Assembly: GCA_016709335.1 (NCBI GenBank)
Contig: JADJNC010000008.1
Span: 1 to 64,000 of the forward strand
Direction of reading: 5' to 3'
Source of the DNA: Candidatus Propionivibrio dominans
GTDB taxonomy: Bacteria; Pseudomonadota; Gammaproteobacteria; Burkholderiales; Rhodocyclaceae
Length of the DNA stretch: 64,000 bases
Made by a program: the position numbers and the translations under genes. Below the pieces are notes generated by a model. It made no database searches, had not been told where the DNA came from, and worked only from the letters and a program-made list of their open reading frames with translations. How positions within the stretch are numbered: position 1 is the stretch's first letter; each line of letters opens with the position of its first letter. This document shows, one piece after another, positions 46,720 through 56,216 of the stretch.

Positions 46720-47031
46720 TTATCGATCCTCTCCGCTCTTCTTCTGCCGGTGCCGGGCCGCCTTGGCCATAAGCTGCGCCGTTACCGGCGCGGTGATGAA
46801 CAGAAAGAGCACGATGGCCGCCTCGTGCAGGCTGACGCCTGACCCGGTTAGCGAGAAGTAGATCGCCGAGGCCAGCAGCAGGGCACCGACGCCGAGTGTC
46901 GTCGCCTTGGTCGGCGCATGCAGGCGCATCAGAAAATCCGGCAGGCGCAGCAGACCGACTGATCCCAGCAGAGTGAACAGCGCACCGAGGACGATCAGTG
47001 CGGAAACCAGAAATTCGCTGAATACGTTCAT
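46720..47031 (-). CDS. mrpG: Mrp antiporter subunit G
   Basis: This 103-residue membrane protein (three helices) begins MNVFSEFLVSALIVLGALFT, with LLRLPDFLMRLHAPTKATTLG typical of MrpG/MnhG/PhaG. It overlaps mrpF (ATGA). It is last gene of the operon for the multi-subunit Na+/H+ antiporter. Confidence 0.93.
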   Translation of the reverse strand: MNVFSEFLVSALIVLGALFTLLGSVGLLRLPDFLMRLHAPTKATTLGVGALLLASAIYFSLTGSGVSLHEAAIVLFLFITAPVTAQLMAKAARHRQKKSGEDR

Positions 47032-47297
47032 TCGATGAGGTCTCCGCGCAGCAGATACTTGCACAGCGCAACAGTGCCGACAAAGCCCAGGATCGCCAGT
47101 ACCAGCGCCAGCTCGAAGTACGTGTTGCTGTCGGTATGCAGGCCATAGAGCACGAGCAAGGCAATGGCATTGATGCTCAGCGTATCGAGCGCCAGGACGC
47201 GGTCGACGATGTCGGGGCCACGCAACAGCCGCCAGAAGCTCAGCATCATGGCCACGCCGATCAGGATAAAAGCAATTTCTATGGCCCGTATCAGCAT
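47028..47297 (-). CDS. mrpF: Mrp antiporter subunit F
   Basis: This 89-residue membrane protein has three helices and the MrpF signature RLLRGPDIVDRVLALDTLSINAIAL. It overlaps mrpE by 7 bp and mrpG by 4 bp. Confidence 0.93.
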   Translation of the reverse strand: MLIRAIEIAFILIGVAMMLSFWRLLRGPDIVDRVLALDTLSINAIALLVLYGLHTDSNTYFELALVLAILGFVGTVALCKYLLRGDLIE

Positions 47298-47782
47298 GCA
47301 AAGATCTCCTTGAGCGCCGCTTCGTATCGGTTTTTGACTTCATCGATCAACGCCTGCGGATCGGGCGCGTCGAGCGCGTGCACCAGCAGCACCCAGTGTT
47401 TCTGGTCGACGTCGATCGATACCGTGCCGGGCGTCAGCGAAACGATACTGCCGAGCAGTGTCGCCAGGAAGGGGTCGCGCAGGTCGAGCGGAATCTCGAC
47501 CAGGGCCGGGGAGAGACGCTCAGAAGGCCCGACGATGCGCCGGGCAACGCCCCAGTTGGCCACGACGATATCCAGCGCAAACACACCAAGGAAGCGCAAC
47601 GCCCGTAGCGGATTGGCCAGACGCGGCGCCTGGGGCCAGAAGGGGAGCGTCAGGCGGGGAATGATCACCGCCAGCAACAGGCCGAGCAGCAACAGGCCCA
47701 ACGACCCGGCATTGGTAATGGCGATCCACAGCAGCAACACCGTGAGTGAAAGAACTGGGCGCGGGATGAGTTGTTTGAGCAT
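47291..47782 (-). CDS. mrpE: Mrp antiporter subunit E
   Basis: The 163-residue membrane protein has two or three N-terminal helices and a cytoplasmic domain containing GSIVSLTPGTVSIDVDQK and LLVHALDA, typical of MrpE. The gene is separated from mrpD by 164 bp of palindromic repeat, which is unusual for this tightly packed operon. Confidence 0.92.
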   Translation of the reverse strand: MLKQLIPRPVLSLTVLLLWIAITNAGSLGLLLLGLLLAVIIPRLTLPFWPQAPRLANPLRALRFLGVFALDIVVANWGVARRIVGPSERLSPALVEIPLDLRDPFLATLLGSIVSLTPGTVSIDVDQKHWVLLVHALDAPDPQALIDEVKNRYEAALKEIFAC

Positions 47783-47803
47783 GGCGGCTAGTTGAAAGAT
47801 AAA

Positions 47804-47923
47804 TTCAAATGCTTAACCACCAAGACACCAAGGACACAAAGATTCACCAAGAAAGGCATGATCCTTATTGCTTTTCCTTGGTGGCCCTTGGTGAACGTGG
47901 TGCCTTGGTGGTGAAGTTTTTTT
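47804..47923. repeat. CACCAAGGACACCAAG palindromic repeat, copy 2
   Basis: Homologous to 16656-16806, with the same ttcaaatgctt start, accaccaagacaccaagg arm and a right arm ending gccttggtggtgaag plus T run. It lies between mrpD and mrpE and splits the operon. Confidence 0.85.
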
Positions 47924-47946
47924 CCTTTGTTTTTCAGCATCAGGTC

Positions 47947-49473
47947 CTACTCCCTTCGTTCTCGCTGAATCGTCGCCGGATCGTTTCCAAGAACGCCGTG
48001 GATGTAGGCGCGGGTGTCGTGAAGCTGTGTTGCCGTGCGTTGGGCATAGCCGGACACAGGCTGGGCGAAGAGCGCCAGCAAGGGGCCGGCGGCAATCAGG
48101 CACAGCGTTGCGCTGATCCGGCGCCAGCCGCTGGCGGCAGCCGGAAGATCGGGGGAGGGCGTTTCACCTGGCGCGTTTTCCCAGATCAGGATACTGCCCG
48201 CACGCGCCAGCGCCATCATCACCAGAAACGCCGCGAGCAGCAGAAGCGTCCAGACGGCGACTCCGGCCTCGACGCCGCGAAATGTGTCCAGCAGCATCAG
48301 CTTGCCAAGAAAACCCGAGAACGGCGGCAGGCCGGCCAGCGTCATCGCCAGAACGATGAAAGCGATCCCGCTCCACGCCGGCAAGCGGTTCGTACCCGTG
48401 CTGAAGGTATGGCCTGCCGCGCCGCGCTGCTCGCCGATGAGTTCTGCGAGCAGGAAGCACGCCGCGCCGGCGAAGGCCGAGTGCGCCAGGTAGAACAGCC
48501 CGGCAGCGCTGATCTCGGCACTGGCCTGCGCCGGAACGAGCAGCAAGGTGCCGGCTGAGAGCAGTACCAGCCACGCCGAGAGCGTCTTCATGTCTTTGGC
48601 GGCGATCGCACCGAGCACGGCAAACAGCAGTGTCGCCAGCGCCAGCGTGCTCAGCCAGCCGTAAAGCAGATCGGGATATGCGGGATCGATGGCGATGACC
48701 TGAAGACGCAGCAGCGAGACGATGCCGACCTTGGTCATGATGGCAAACAGTGCCGCTACCGGTGCCGGCGCGGCGGCATAGGTATGCGGCAGCCAGAACG
48801 AAAGCGGCAGCAGCGCCGCCTTGAGGACGAATACGGCACAGAGCAGGGCCAGCGCCAGCCGTGCTCCGTTATGATGCATTCCCGGCAGACTCAGCCGATA
48901 CGCCACATCGGCCAGATTCAGCGTTCCCAGCGTAGCGTAAAGCAGGCCGAGGGCGATCAGGAACAGGCTCGACCCGAGCAGGTTGAGAACGACATAGGCG
49001 ATCCCGGCGCGCGTCCTTGCCAGACCGCCGGTCTGTGCCAGCAGGGCGTAGGAGGCGAGCAGCATGATCTCGAAGAAGACGAACAGGTTGAACAGATCGC
49101 CGGTCAGGAAGGCGCCGTTGAGTCCGAGCAACTGCAACTGGAATAGTGGATGGAAGAAACGGCCCTCGGCGTCGAAGCCGCCACTTGCGTAGAGCACGCA
49201 GCACAGGCCGAGCAGGGCGGTCAGCAGCGTCATGGCGGCGGCCAGACGATCAACCACGAGCACGATGCCGAAAGGTGCCGCCCAGTCGCCAAGGGCATAC
49301 ACGCGCAGCGTGCCGTCGTCGGTCAGGAGCGTCAGCCAGGCTGTGGCGATAACGCCGAGCAGGCTGGCGAGCAGGCCGACGGCACGCTGGAACGGCAGGC
49401 GTGGCTGAAGCAACAGCAGCAGCGCGGCGAGCAAGGGAATCAGGATCGGCAGGATCGGCGCGTGCTGGCTCAT
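47947..49473 (-). CDS. mrpD: Mrp antiporter subunit D
   Basis: This 508-residue proton-channel-like subunit is related to complex I NuoM/NuoN. About 14 helices are visible. Typical motifs are FFEIMLLASYALLAQTGG, LKAALLPLSFWLPHTYAAAP with conserved Lys and His, and SAWLVLLSAGTLLLV. Its ATG overlaps the mrpC stop (ATGA). Confidence 0.95.
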   Translation of the reverse strand: MSQHAPILPILIPLLAALLLLLQPRLPFQRAVGLLASLLGVIATAWLTLLTDDGTLRVYALGDWAAPFGIVLVVDRLAAAMTLLTALLGLCCVLYASGGFDAEGRFFHPLFQLQLLGLNGAFLTGDLFNLFVFFEIMLLASYALLAQTGGLARTRAGIAYVVLNLLGSSLFLIALGLLYATLGTLNLADVAYRLSLPGMHHNGARLALALLCAVFVLKAALLPLSFWLPHTYAAAPAPVAALFAIMTKVGIVSLLRLQVIAIDPAYPDLLYGWLSTLALATLLFAVLGAIAAKDMKTLSAWLVLLSAGTLLLVPAQASAEISAAGLFYLAHSAFAGAACFLLAELIGEQRGAAGHTFSTGTNRLPAWSGIAFIVLAMTLAGLPPFSGFLGKLMLLDTFRGVEAGVAVWTLLLLAAFLVMMALARAGSILIWENAPGETPSPDLPAAASGWRRISATLCLIAAGPLLALFAQPVSGYAQRTATQLHDTRAYIHGVLGNDPATIQRERRE

Positions 49474-49805
49474 GGCCGCTCATCCTCCTGGCGCGCATCG
49501 ACGTGATCGTCGCCGGACTCGGAGAGAGCGCGCAGCGCCAGCATGGCCAGATAGGCGGTCATGCCGAAACCGATGACGATTGCCGTCAGGATCAGCGCCT
49601 GCGGCAGCGGGTCGGTATAGCGGGCGCCGGCGGCGATCAGCGGCGGCGCGTCGATGCTCAGGCGTCCGCTGGCAAACAGGAACAGATTGACGGCATAGGA
49701 AAGCAGGGTGAGGCCGAGAATGACCGGGAAGGTGCGCTCACGCAGCACGAGATAGACGCCGCAGGTGGTGAGCAGGCCGATGGCCAGGGCGAGCAGCAGT
49801 TCCAT
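49470..49805 (-). CDS. mrpC: Mrp antiporter subunit C
   Basis: The 111-residue, three-helix NuoK-like subunit starts MELLLALAIGLLTTCGVYLV, with ILGLTLLSYAVNLFLFASG and PLPQALILTAIVIGFGMTA. The ATG at 49805 overlaps the end of mrpAB. An acidic tail of about 15 residues follows the last helix. Confidence 0.94.
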   Translation of the reverse strand: MELLLALAIGLLTTCGVYLVLRERTFPVILGLTLLSYAVNLFLFASGRLSIDAPPLIAAGARYTDPLPQALILTAIVIGFGMTAYLAMLALRALSESGDDHVDARQEDERP

Positions 49806-52611
49806 CAGTCCGCCTCGCTTTTCTTCAGCGTGCGCAGCGACAGACGCCCGAGTTCGGAAAGCACCGTCAGCACCACGGTAACGACCACCACATAGACGCC
49901 GAGATCGAAGACCATCGCGGAGGCCAGCTCGACGTCGCCAATCCATGGCAGAGGCACGTGACCGTGCGCGCTGGTCAGGAACGGGCGACCATAGAACAGG
50001 CTGGCCAGTCCGATGCCGGCAGCGAGGAACAGCCCGAGCGCGAGCAGGCGCGGCGGGTGGCGCGGCATCAGCGGCTGCGTGAAGGCGATGCCATTGGCCA
50101 GATACTGCATGACCAGCGCAACGCCGGTGATCAGCCCGGCGACAAAACCGCCGCCCGGAACGTTGTGGCCGCGCAAGTAGATGAAGACCGAGACGGTAAT
50201 TGCCAGCGGCAGCAGCGGGCGCATCATCATCGAGAGAAACAGCGGATGGGCTTCAGCCGACCACCGGCGTCCGTCGCCATCGCGCTCGGGCGCCTTCAGC
50301 ACCAGCCCGCCAAGCAGGACGTGGGCGGCCAGAGCCACCGTGGCCAGCACGGTGATTTCGCCGAGTGTATCGAAACCACGGAAATCGACCAGGATGACGT
50401 TGACCACATTGGCACCGCCACCGCCCGGCACCGAATGTTCGAGATAGTAGCCGGAGATGGTTTCAAAGGGCGTGCCGAGCATCTGCCAACTGACCCATCC
50501 GAGGCCGCCACCGGCGCCCAGGGCGAGCAGCAGGTCACGCAGCTTGCGGGTGATTCCGGTTTCCGGCGTGCATATTTTGTGCGGCAGGTAGTAAAGCACG
50601 AGCAGCATCAAGAGGATGGTTCCCGCTTCGACGGCCAGTTGCGTCAAGGCCAGATCGGGTGCCGAGAAGCGCACGAAGGTTAATGAAACGACCAAACCAA
50701 CGATGCTGACCAGCACAATCGCCAGCAGGCGTTGCCGATGCAGGACGGTGGCGCGAGAGCAGCGAGCGCGAGGGCGGCGAAAGCCAGCAGCGCCGAAACG
50801 TCGGCCGGGTGGGTATGGCGCACAAGGACTTCGCCCGCTACCGGCCACCCGGCCCAGGCGCCAAGCAGCAGGACAAAGCCGATCAACAGCGCGCTGTAGC
50901 GTTGCAGCGAGCCGTTATCGATACGCGCCACGAGCTGCCCGGCGAGGCGCGAGAGGGCATGGTAAAAGCGCTCGAAGATGAGCAGCGGCTGTCGGTGCGA
51001 CCGGCGTTCATACCAGGCGAACAGCGGCGCGCGCAACGCATAAATGAGGACACCGCCGCCGAGCGCCAGCAGGCTCATGACGAAAGGTGGATTGAATCCA
51101 TGCCAGATCGCCAGCGTGTAGGCCGGTAGCGGCCCTTGCAGTGTGGCGCTGGCCGCCGCAGCGAGAATGCGTGCGACGCTCCATTCCGGGAAAATGCCGA
51201 GCAGCAGGCACAGCGCGACCAGCACCTTGATCGGCGCGCGCATCCAGCGCGGCGGTTCGTGCGGTGTTCGCGGCAGATCGATCGGCTCGCCGTTGAAGAA
51301 AACATCGTGGATGAAACGCGACGAGTAGGCCACCGCCAGCATGCCGGCGACGGTGGCAAACATGGGCAGCAGCCAGCTTATCTGCGCGAAAACCGGGTGG
51401 CCGACGGTCTCGGCAAAAAACATCTCCTTGCTCAGGAAGCCGTTCAGCAGAGGTACGCCGGCCATAGCACCGGCGGCGACGATAGCCAGCGTCGCTGTGA
51501 TCGGCATGTAGCGGAACATGCCGTTGACGCGCCGCATGTCGCGCGTCCCGCATTCGTGGTCGACGACGCCGGCGGCCATGAACAGCGATGCTTTGAAAAT
51601 GGCGTGATTGATGATGTGAAAAACGCCGGCCACCACCGTCAGCGGGGTATCCAGCCCGAACAGCAGGGTAATCAGCCCGAGCTGGCTGATCGTCGAGTAG
51701 GCCAGCAGCCCCTTGATGTCGTGGCGAAACAGTGCAACCGATGCCGCATAGACCAGCGTCAGCGCACCGGTACCGCTGACCAGCCAGAACCACAGGTCGC
51801 TTCCGGCCAGCGCCGGGTACAGACGGGCGAGCAGGAAGACGCCGGCCTTGACCAGGGTCGCCGAATGCAGGTAGGCCGATACCGGCGTCGGCGCGGCCAT
51901 GGCGTTGGGTAGCCAGAAATGGAAGGGGAACTGCGCCGACTTGGTGAAAGCGCCGAGCAGGATCAGGATCAGTGTCGGCGCGTAGAGTTCGTGTGCGCGG
52001 ATGCGCTCACCGGCCTGCAGCACCGCCGACAGCTCGTAGCTGCCGACAATGTTGCCGAGCAGCAGGATGCCGGCCAGCAGCGCCAGCCCGCCACCACCGG
52101 TCACGGCGAGCGCCATGCGGGCGCCAATCCGGGCGTCGTGACTTCCATGCCAGTAGGCCACCAGCAGGAATGACGAGAGGCTGGTGATTTCCCAGAAGAT
52201 GAGCAGCAGAATCAGGTTTTCAGAGAGAACGACGCCGAGCATGGCGGACATGAACAGCAGCAGCAGCGAGTAAAAACGTCCTAGAGCGTCAGTTACCGGC
52301 AGGTAGTAGTAGGCGTAGAGGACGACCAGCAGGCCGATGCCGAGAATCAGGAAACAGAAGAGCAGGCCGAGTCCGTCAAGGCGCAGGCTCAAATCCAGAC
52401 CGTAGGCCGGCAGCCAGGCCAGGTGCGCCAGCTCGACGTGCCCCGCGAGCGCCGGTGCAACCAGCGGTGCGAGCACGATCAGGCAGGTCGCCATCACCGC
52501 CGCTGCCGCCAGCGCGGCGTAGCGGCGCCCCCAGCGCTGCATCAGCAGCGGCAAGGGGGTGGCCGCGAAGGCCACGGCCAGGAGGGCCAAGAGTTGGACG
52601 CTGCTGTTCAA
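49805..52611 (-). CDS. mrpA: Mrp antiporter fused subunits A and B (frameshifted)
   Basis: The NuoL-like A part contains FWEITSLSSFLLVAYWH, TKSAQFPFHFWLPNAMAAP and HIINHAIFKASLFMAAGVVDHE; the B-like C-terminal part has LRGHNVPGGGFVAGLITG. Two frames (to 50680, and from about 50757 to 49805) join at LAALA/TVLHRQRLL, where GCGCC stands for an expected GCGGCC: one G is missing. Corrected length is 935 residues, normal for MrpA-MrpB fusions of proteobacteria. The start is uncertain; a TTG at 52611 is taken because the protein should begin near NSSVQLLALLAVAFAATP. The operon order is mrpAB-C-D-E-F-G. Confidence 0.9.
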
Positions 52612-52741
52612 GTGAGCGTGATCCGGGAGTCCTGATGTGGTGAATCCGGAAAGATAATGCCGAAGATTGATAATAACCACAAGCCGGATACGAACACGCC
52701 GCCGCCAAACGAGTCTGCAAAACTGGCGATCAGGGTGCGGC

Positions 52742-52840
52742 AAAGCCGCCGCTGATGTTCAAACCCGATGCAGTATGTCCTGCAGGGCAAATTCCCGTGG
52801 CACATACCCGTAGGTCGGGTTAGCGCTAGCGTAACCCGAC
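52742..52840. repeat. Direct repeat with REP arm, left copy
   Basis: The sequence around cccgatgcagtatgtcctgc followed by gtaggtcgggttagcgctag recurs at 54569-54653. The left copy has an extra ggcacatac before the REP arm. The pair brackets the phosphoribosyltransferase/HigA cassette. Confidence 0.75.
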
Positions 52841-53081
52841 GCTTCGCTTACGTCGGGTTTTCCCACGAGGCCAACCCACCAGAGGGACGCTATCGTTTAC
52901 CCGGCCTGGAAATTAAGGCGCCCTGCAGACTGCGAAGGTCACCGCCAGGAGGGTAAGGAACTGAAAGCTGATATTTAGAAACGGCAGAAAGAATTTGTAG
53001 CTGAACGGGTGCCAAGGAAGTCCATAGTTATGAGGTAGAAGTTCATCAGGCTACAATCACACCTTTGCTCATTGAGTTGCC
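52841..53081. other. Spacer upstream of the phosphoribosyltransferase operon
   Basis: These 241 bp begin with the end of a REP-type palindrome (cgtcgggttttcc) and hold no supported gene. The promoter of the following small operon should lie here. Confidence 0.3.
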
Positions 53082-53264
53082 ATGCGGCCTCTTGATCTTC
53101 TTAATATTGCGATGACAACCACGCTGGCTTACGGGCGGATTTTCTCCGTTCATGCCGTATGCGAAGGCAAGATCGTAAGCTTCGGCGCGAGTATCACAAA
53201 ACAAGAGGAATGGCTGGATGAAGACTTGACCGGGAAACAGATATGGTCGGGGCTGGGTAAGTGA
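53082..53264 (+). CDS. Small hypothetical protein upstream of phosphoribosyltransferase
   Basis: The 60-residue soluble product starts MRPLDLLNIAMTTTLAYG and ends EWLDEDLTGKQIWSGLGK. Its stop overlaps the GTG start of the next gene (GTGA), supporting a real, translated partner. I recognise no family. Confidence 0.55.
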   Translation: MRPLDLLNIAMTTTLAYGRIFSVHAVCEGKIVSFGASITKQEEWLDEDLTGKQIWSGLGK

Positions 53265-53974
53265 GGCACATTAAACCTCTGCGAACCCGGTGGTATGACT
53301 TCCCCGATGCGATCATTCATGCCACTGAGTCAGCAGTCAAGCAGCATACTGCCTATGCGGCGGCCAAGTCTGGCGACTCGGATGCCGCGTTCGCTGTCGT
53401 TCAAGATACTGTTTCCACTGTGGCAATCCAGGCGCTCCACACTTTGGTTGCTGGCAAAACACCATTTTTTGCTTCAGCCCATGCGTTCGAAAGAACCGGA
53501 GTCAATGCCATTCCAGAGGCGCTTGCCGATGAACTTTCAAAGCGCACTGGCTTTCCAGCGGATAATTCCATTGTCCAGGTGAATGTCGTTGGCCACACTG
53601 GAGCAAACGGCTTTATGAGGCTGGCGCGACAGGCTATTTTTGATGGAGAGGTGATTGTTGGTGCCGAATACCTGTTGGTCGATGACTTCATTGGTCAGGG
53701 TGGAACCTTGGCGAACCTGAAGGGCTACATCGAATCAAGTGGAGGTATAGTCCTTGGCGCAACGGTCTTGACCGGGAAGCCGTACTCAGCCAAACTTTGC
53801 CTAACTGATAAACAACTTGCTGCTTTAAGGTCAAAACATGGAAACGAACTCGAAATTTGGTGGAACGAGCGGTTCGGTCACGGCTTCGACTGCCTTACTC
53901 AATCAGAGGCTCGCTACCTTGAACGCTCCCAGGATGCTGACACCATCCGAAGTCGCCTTGTTGCGGAAGAGTAA
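53261..53974 (+). CDS. Phosphoribosyltransferase-fold protein
   Basis: The 237-residue product carries the PRPP-binding signature in EYLLVDDFIGQGGTLANLKG (acidic pair D141/D142), with a preceding VQVNVVGHTGANGFMRLARQ that could form the flexible loop. The substrate cannot be predicted; it is not one of the standard purine or pyrimidine salvage enzymes by eye. The GTG start at 53261 is coupled to the small gene before it. A terminator follows at 54036. The cassette sits between repeats and may be mobile or defensive in nature. Confidence 0.75.
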   Translation: MRHIKPLRTRWYDFPDAIIHATESAVKQHTAYAAAKSGDSDAAFAVVQDTVSTVAIQALHTLVAGKTPFFASAHAFERTGVNAIPEALADELSKRTGFPADNSIVQVNVVGHTGANGFMRLARQAIFDGEVIVGAEYLLVDDFIGQGGTLANLKGYIESSGGIVLGATVLTGKPYSAKLCLTDKQLAALRSKHGNELEIWWNERFGHGFDCLTQSEARYLERSQDADTIRSRLVAEE

Positions 53975-54035
53975 GCAAGAGATTGCTGCGAGATACAGAG
54001 CGACCCATAAATAGGGCGTATCTCAAGGAAACGAA

Positions 54036-54059
54036 GGCCGGGACACCCCGGCCTTTTTT
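54036..54059 (+). terminator. Rho-independent terminator
   Basis: Stem ggccggg/cccggcc with a four-base loop and six T. It ends the phosphoribosyltransferase transcript. Confidence 0.9.
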
Positions 54060-54164
54060 CTGTCTCGCAGGGGAGCCCCGTCATCAGGAGACGTATCAGG
54101 AGTTTGGCGCCAGTCCGCCGCTACCCCGGAGGGCGAGGGTAGTTTCGAGCGGCACGCCGAAAGA

Positions 54165-54246
54165 GGATATGGACATCATACGTGCCAGGCTCAAGGTAGC
54201 CGAGGCGCGGACGAAGGAGCTACGAAATGGAAAAACGAATCATTGA
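54165..54246 (+). pseudogene. Remnant of a HigB/Gp49-like toxin (C-terminal end)
   Basis: The frame GTPKEDMDIIRARLKVAEA ends at 54246 and overlaps the antitoxin start by 20 bp. This is how phage Gp49-like toxins of HigBA pairs end (TPKxxIxxAxxR-type helix). The preceding 100 codons of the toxin are absent; the upstream DNA is unrelated. Only this tail is visible. Confidence 0.5.
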
Positions 54247-54562
54247 TGGTGTTGAGGTTCTGCGCAGTTCGGGCAACGTGTATGCCGATCTGGGTCTGGC
54301 CGATGCGGAAAAACTCAAGATCAAGACGGGCCTGGTTATCGAAATCAGGAAGGCCATGCGACGCCTCGGGTTAACGCAACAAGCTGCCGCCAGGCGCATG
54401 GGCATCGCACAGCCGAAGGTGTCCGGCATGATGCGCGGCGACTTTTCAAACTTGTCCGAGCGAAAGCTGATGGACTGCCTGAATCGGCTCGGCTACGACA
54501 TCGAGATCCAGGTGAAACCGGCCTCGGAGTCTGTCGGACACTTGATTCTGGCCATCGCCTGA
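54227..54562 (+). CDS. HigA-like antitoxin / XRE-family regulator
   Basis: The 111-residue product has a helix-turn-helix (RRLGLTQQAAARRMGIAQPKVSGMM) and the DFSNLSERKLMDCLNRLGYDIEI tail usual for antitoxins of the HigA2 group. Its cognate toxin appears truncated upstream, so it is now an orphan antitoxin or autoregulator. Confidence 0.85.
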   Translation: MEKRIIDGVEVLRSSGNVYADLGLADAEKLKIKTGLVIEIRKAMRRLGLTQQAAARRMGIAQPKVSGMMRGDFSNLSERKLMDCLNRLGYDIEIQVKPASESVGHLILAIA

Positions 54563-54568
54563 TGCGCG

Positions 54569-54797
54569 AAAGCAGCCGCTTATGTTCGACCCGATGCAGT
54601 ATGTCCTGCAGGGCGCATTCCCGTAGGTCGGGTTAGCGCTAGCGTAACCCGACGTTTCGATTAGTAGCGGGTTCTCCTGCGCAGCCAATCGTCGCATTGT
54701 TTTCCGCAAAAAAATGAAGCTGTTCACGTGTTTTCTGCTTGCTGCCGAACTGTTGTTTAACACTTGTCGGGTTACGCTCCGCTAACCCGACCTACTG
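54569..54797. repeat. Direct repeat plus complete REPIN-like element
   Basis: The first 85 bp repeat 52742-52840. From 54622 the REP arm gtaggtcgggttagcg is paired with an inverted arm at 54764-54796 (ttgtcgggttacg, cgctaacccgacctac), making a 175-bp element. It fills most of the 304-bp gap before the ion transporter gene. Confidence 0.8.
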
Positions 54798-54866
54798 GAT
54801 TGCGAGGAACGCGGATGAAAAAAACGCCACCGCGAAGGGTGGCGTCGTTGGTCAGGGTGAGCTGCT

Positions 54867-56216
54867 TTAATGCGCGGCCGGTGCCACTCCAGGCGCCAGC
54901 GACTGGATGCGTGTGCCGTCCAGGTTCTTGTGCGCTGCGTGCGGTTGCCAGCCGAGCGTGAAGTAAAGAAAGGCGAAGCCGACGACATAGGCCAGGGCGA
55001 CGTGCCAGCCGTGACGCAGCCAGTTGGCGACTGACTTGGCTTCCGGATACATATTGGAGAGCGCCACGCCGGCCGACGAGCCGAACCAGATCATCGAACC
55101 GCCAAAGCCGACGGCATAGGCCAGAACGCCCCAGTCGTAGCCGCCTTGCTTGAGCGCCAGCGCGGTGAGCGGGATGTTGTCGAACACCGCCGAGACAAAA
55201 CCCAGGCCGAGCGCCACCAGCGCCGAGGCGGGCGGCAGTTTCTCGACCGGCATCATCGACGCACAGGTCACCAGCGAGAGCAGGAAGATCGTTCCCTTGA
55301 AGGTTTCCGGCAGTACTTCCCAGTCCGGTCGCCGAACGGCAACCGAGAGCAGGATCGCTATCCAAACGGCAACGCCGATGAAGGGGAAATGATCGGCCAG
55401 CGCGGTAAATTCCACGTTGATCACGACGTTGGTGACGATGGCGAAGACCAGAATCAGCAGAACGATGCCGATGCGCGGCTTGTCGACCCGGGTGTGGCTG
55501 TGCACGTGTTTGATGATCGGCGAGTAGGCGTGCTGTTGCTTGGCACCGAAGTAGGCGGTGATGACCAGGGCAACCACGGCAGCGACGTAGCCGTGAAACA
55601 CGTCAACCGGGCTGACGCCGTCGATCCACATCATCGTCGTCGTCGTGTCGCCAACCACCGAGCCGGAGCCGCCGGCGTTGGAGGCGGCGACAATCGCCGC
55701 CAGGTAGCCGACATGCACCTTGGCCTTGAACAACTGGTGTGCCATGGCGCCGCCGATCAGTGCAGCAGCGATGTTGTCGAGGAAGCTGGAGAGAACGAAA
55801 ACCATCACCAGCATCACGAAGCCGCCCTTCCAGTCGTTGGGCAGATACTTGGGCAGGATGGCCGGAACATGGCTCTTTTCGAAGTGGCGCGAAAGCAGGG
55901 CAAAACCCATGAGCAGGCAGAACAGGTTGGCCAGAACTACCCACTCGTGCTGGAAGTGCCCGACCAGACCGGCCAGACCATCGCCGGTCTTGAAGCCGGT
56001 GAAGATCAGCTTGTAGAGCGTGATCGTCACCAGGCCGGTCAACCCGACGTAGAGCGTGTAGTTGTGAAACAGCGCAACACCGAGCAGGGTCATCGCGAAG
56101 AGAATGAAATCCAGCGGGATGCCACCAACCATGACCAGCTCGCCGGCCGACGCGGGCAGGGCTACTGCGGATAAAACAAGTGCCGTGATGCAGGAACGGG
56201 TAAAAGCGCTTGACAT
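54867..56216 (-). CDS. NhaD/CitMHS-type ion transporter
   Basis: The 449-residue protein has an N-terminal signal-like segment and about 12 helices. SSFLDNIAAALIGGAMA, AASNAGGSGSVVGDTTTTMMWIDG and a repeated AVFDNIPLTALAL place it in the ion transporter superfamily near NhaD and citrate-Mg transporters. Na+/H+ antiport is the usual guess; the substrate is unproven. AGGAGAAG precedes the ATG at 56216. Divergent from the symporter operon. Confidence 0.85.
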   Translation of the reverse strand: MSSAFTRSCITALVLSAVALPASAGELVMVGGIPLDFILFAMTLLGVALFHNYTLYVGLTGLVTITLYKLIFTGFKTGDGLAGLVGHFQHEWVVLANLFCLLMGFALLSRHFEKSHVPAILPKYLPNDWKGGFVMLVMVFVLSSFLDNIAAALIGGAMAHQLFKAKVHVGYLAAIVAASNAGGSGSVVGDTTTTMMWIDGVSPVDVFHGYVAAVVALVITAYFGAKQQHAYSPIIKHVHSHTRVDKPRIGIVLLILVFAIVTNVVINVEFTALADHFPFIGVAVWIAILLSVAVRRPDWEVLPETFKGTIFLLSLVTCASMMPVEKLPPASALVALGLGFVSAVFDNIPLTALALKQGGYDWGVLAYAVGFGGSMIWFGSSAGVALSNMYPEAKSVANWLRHGWHVALAYVVGFAFLYFTLGWQPHAAHKNLDGTRIQSLAPGVAPAAH

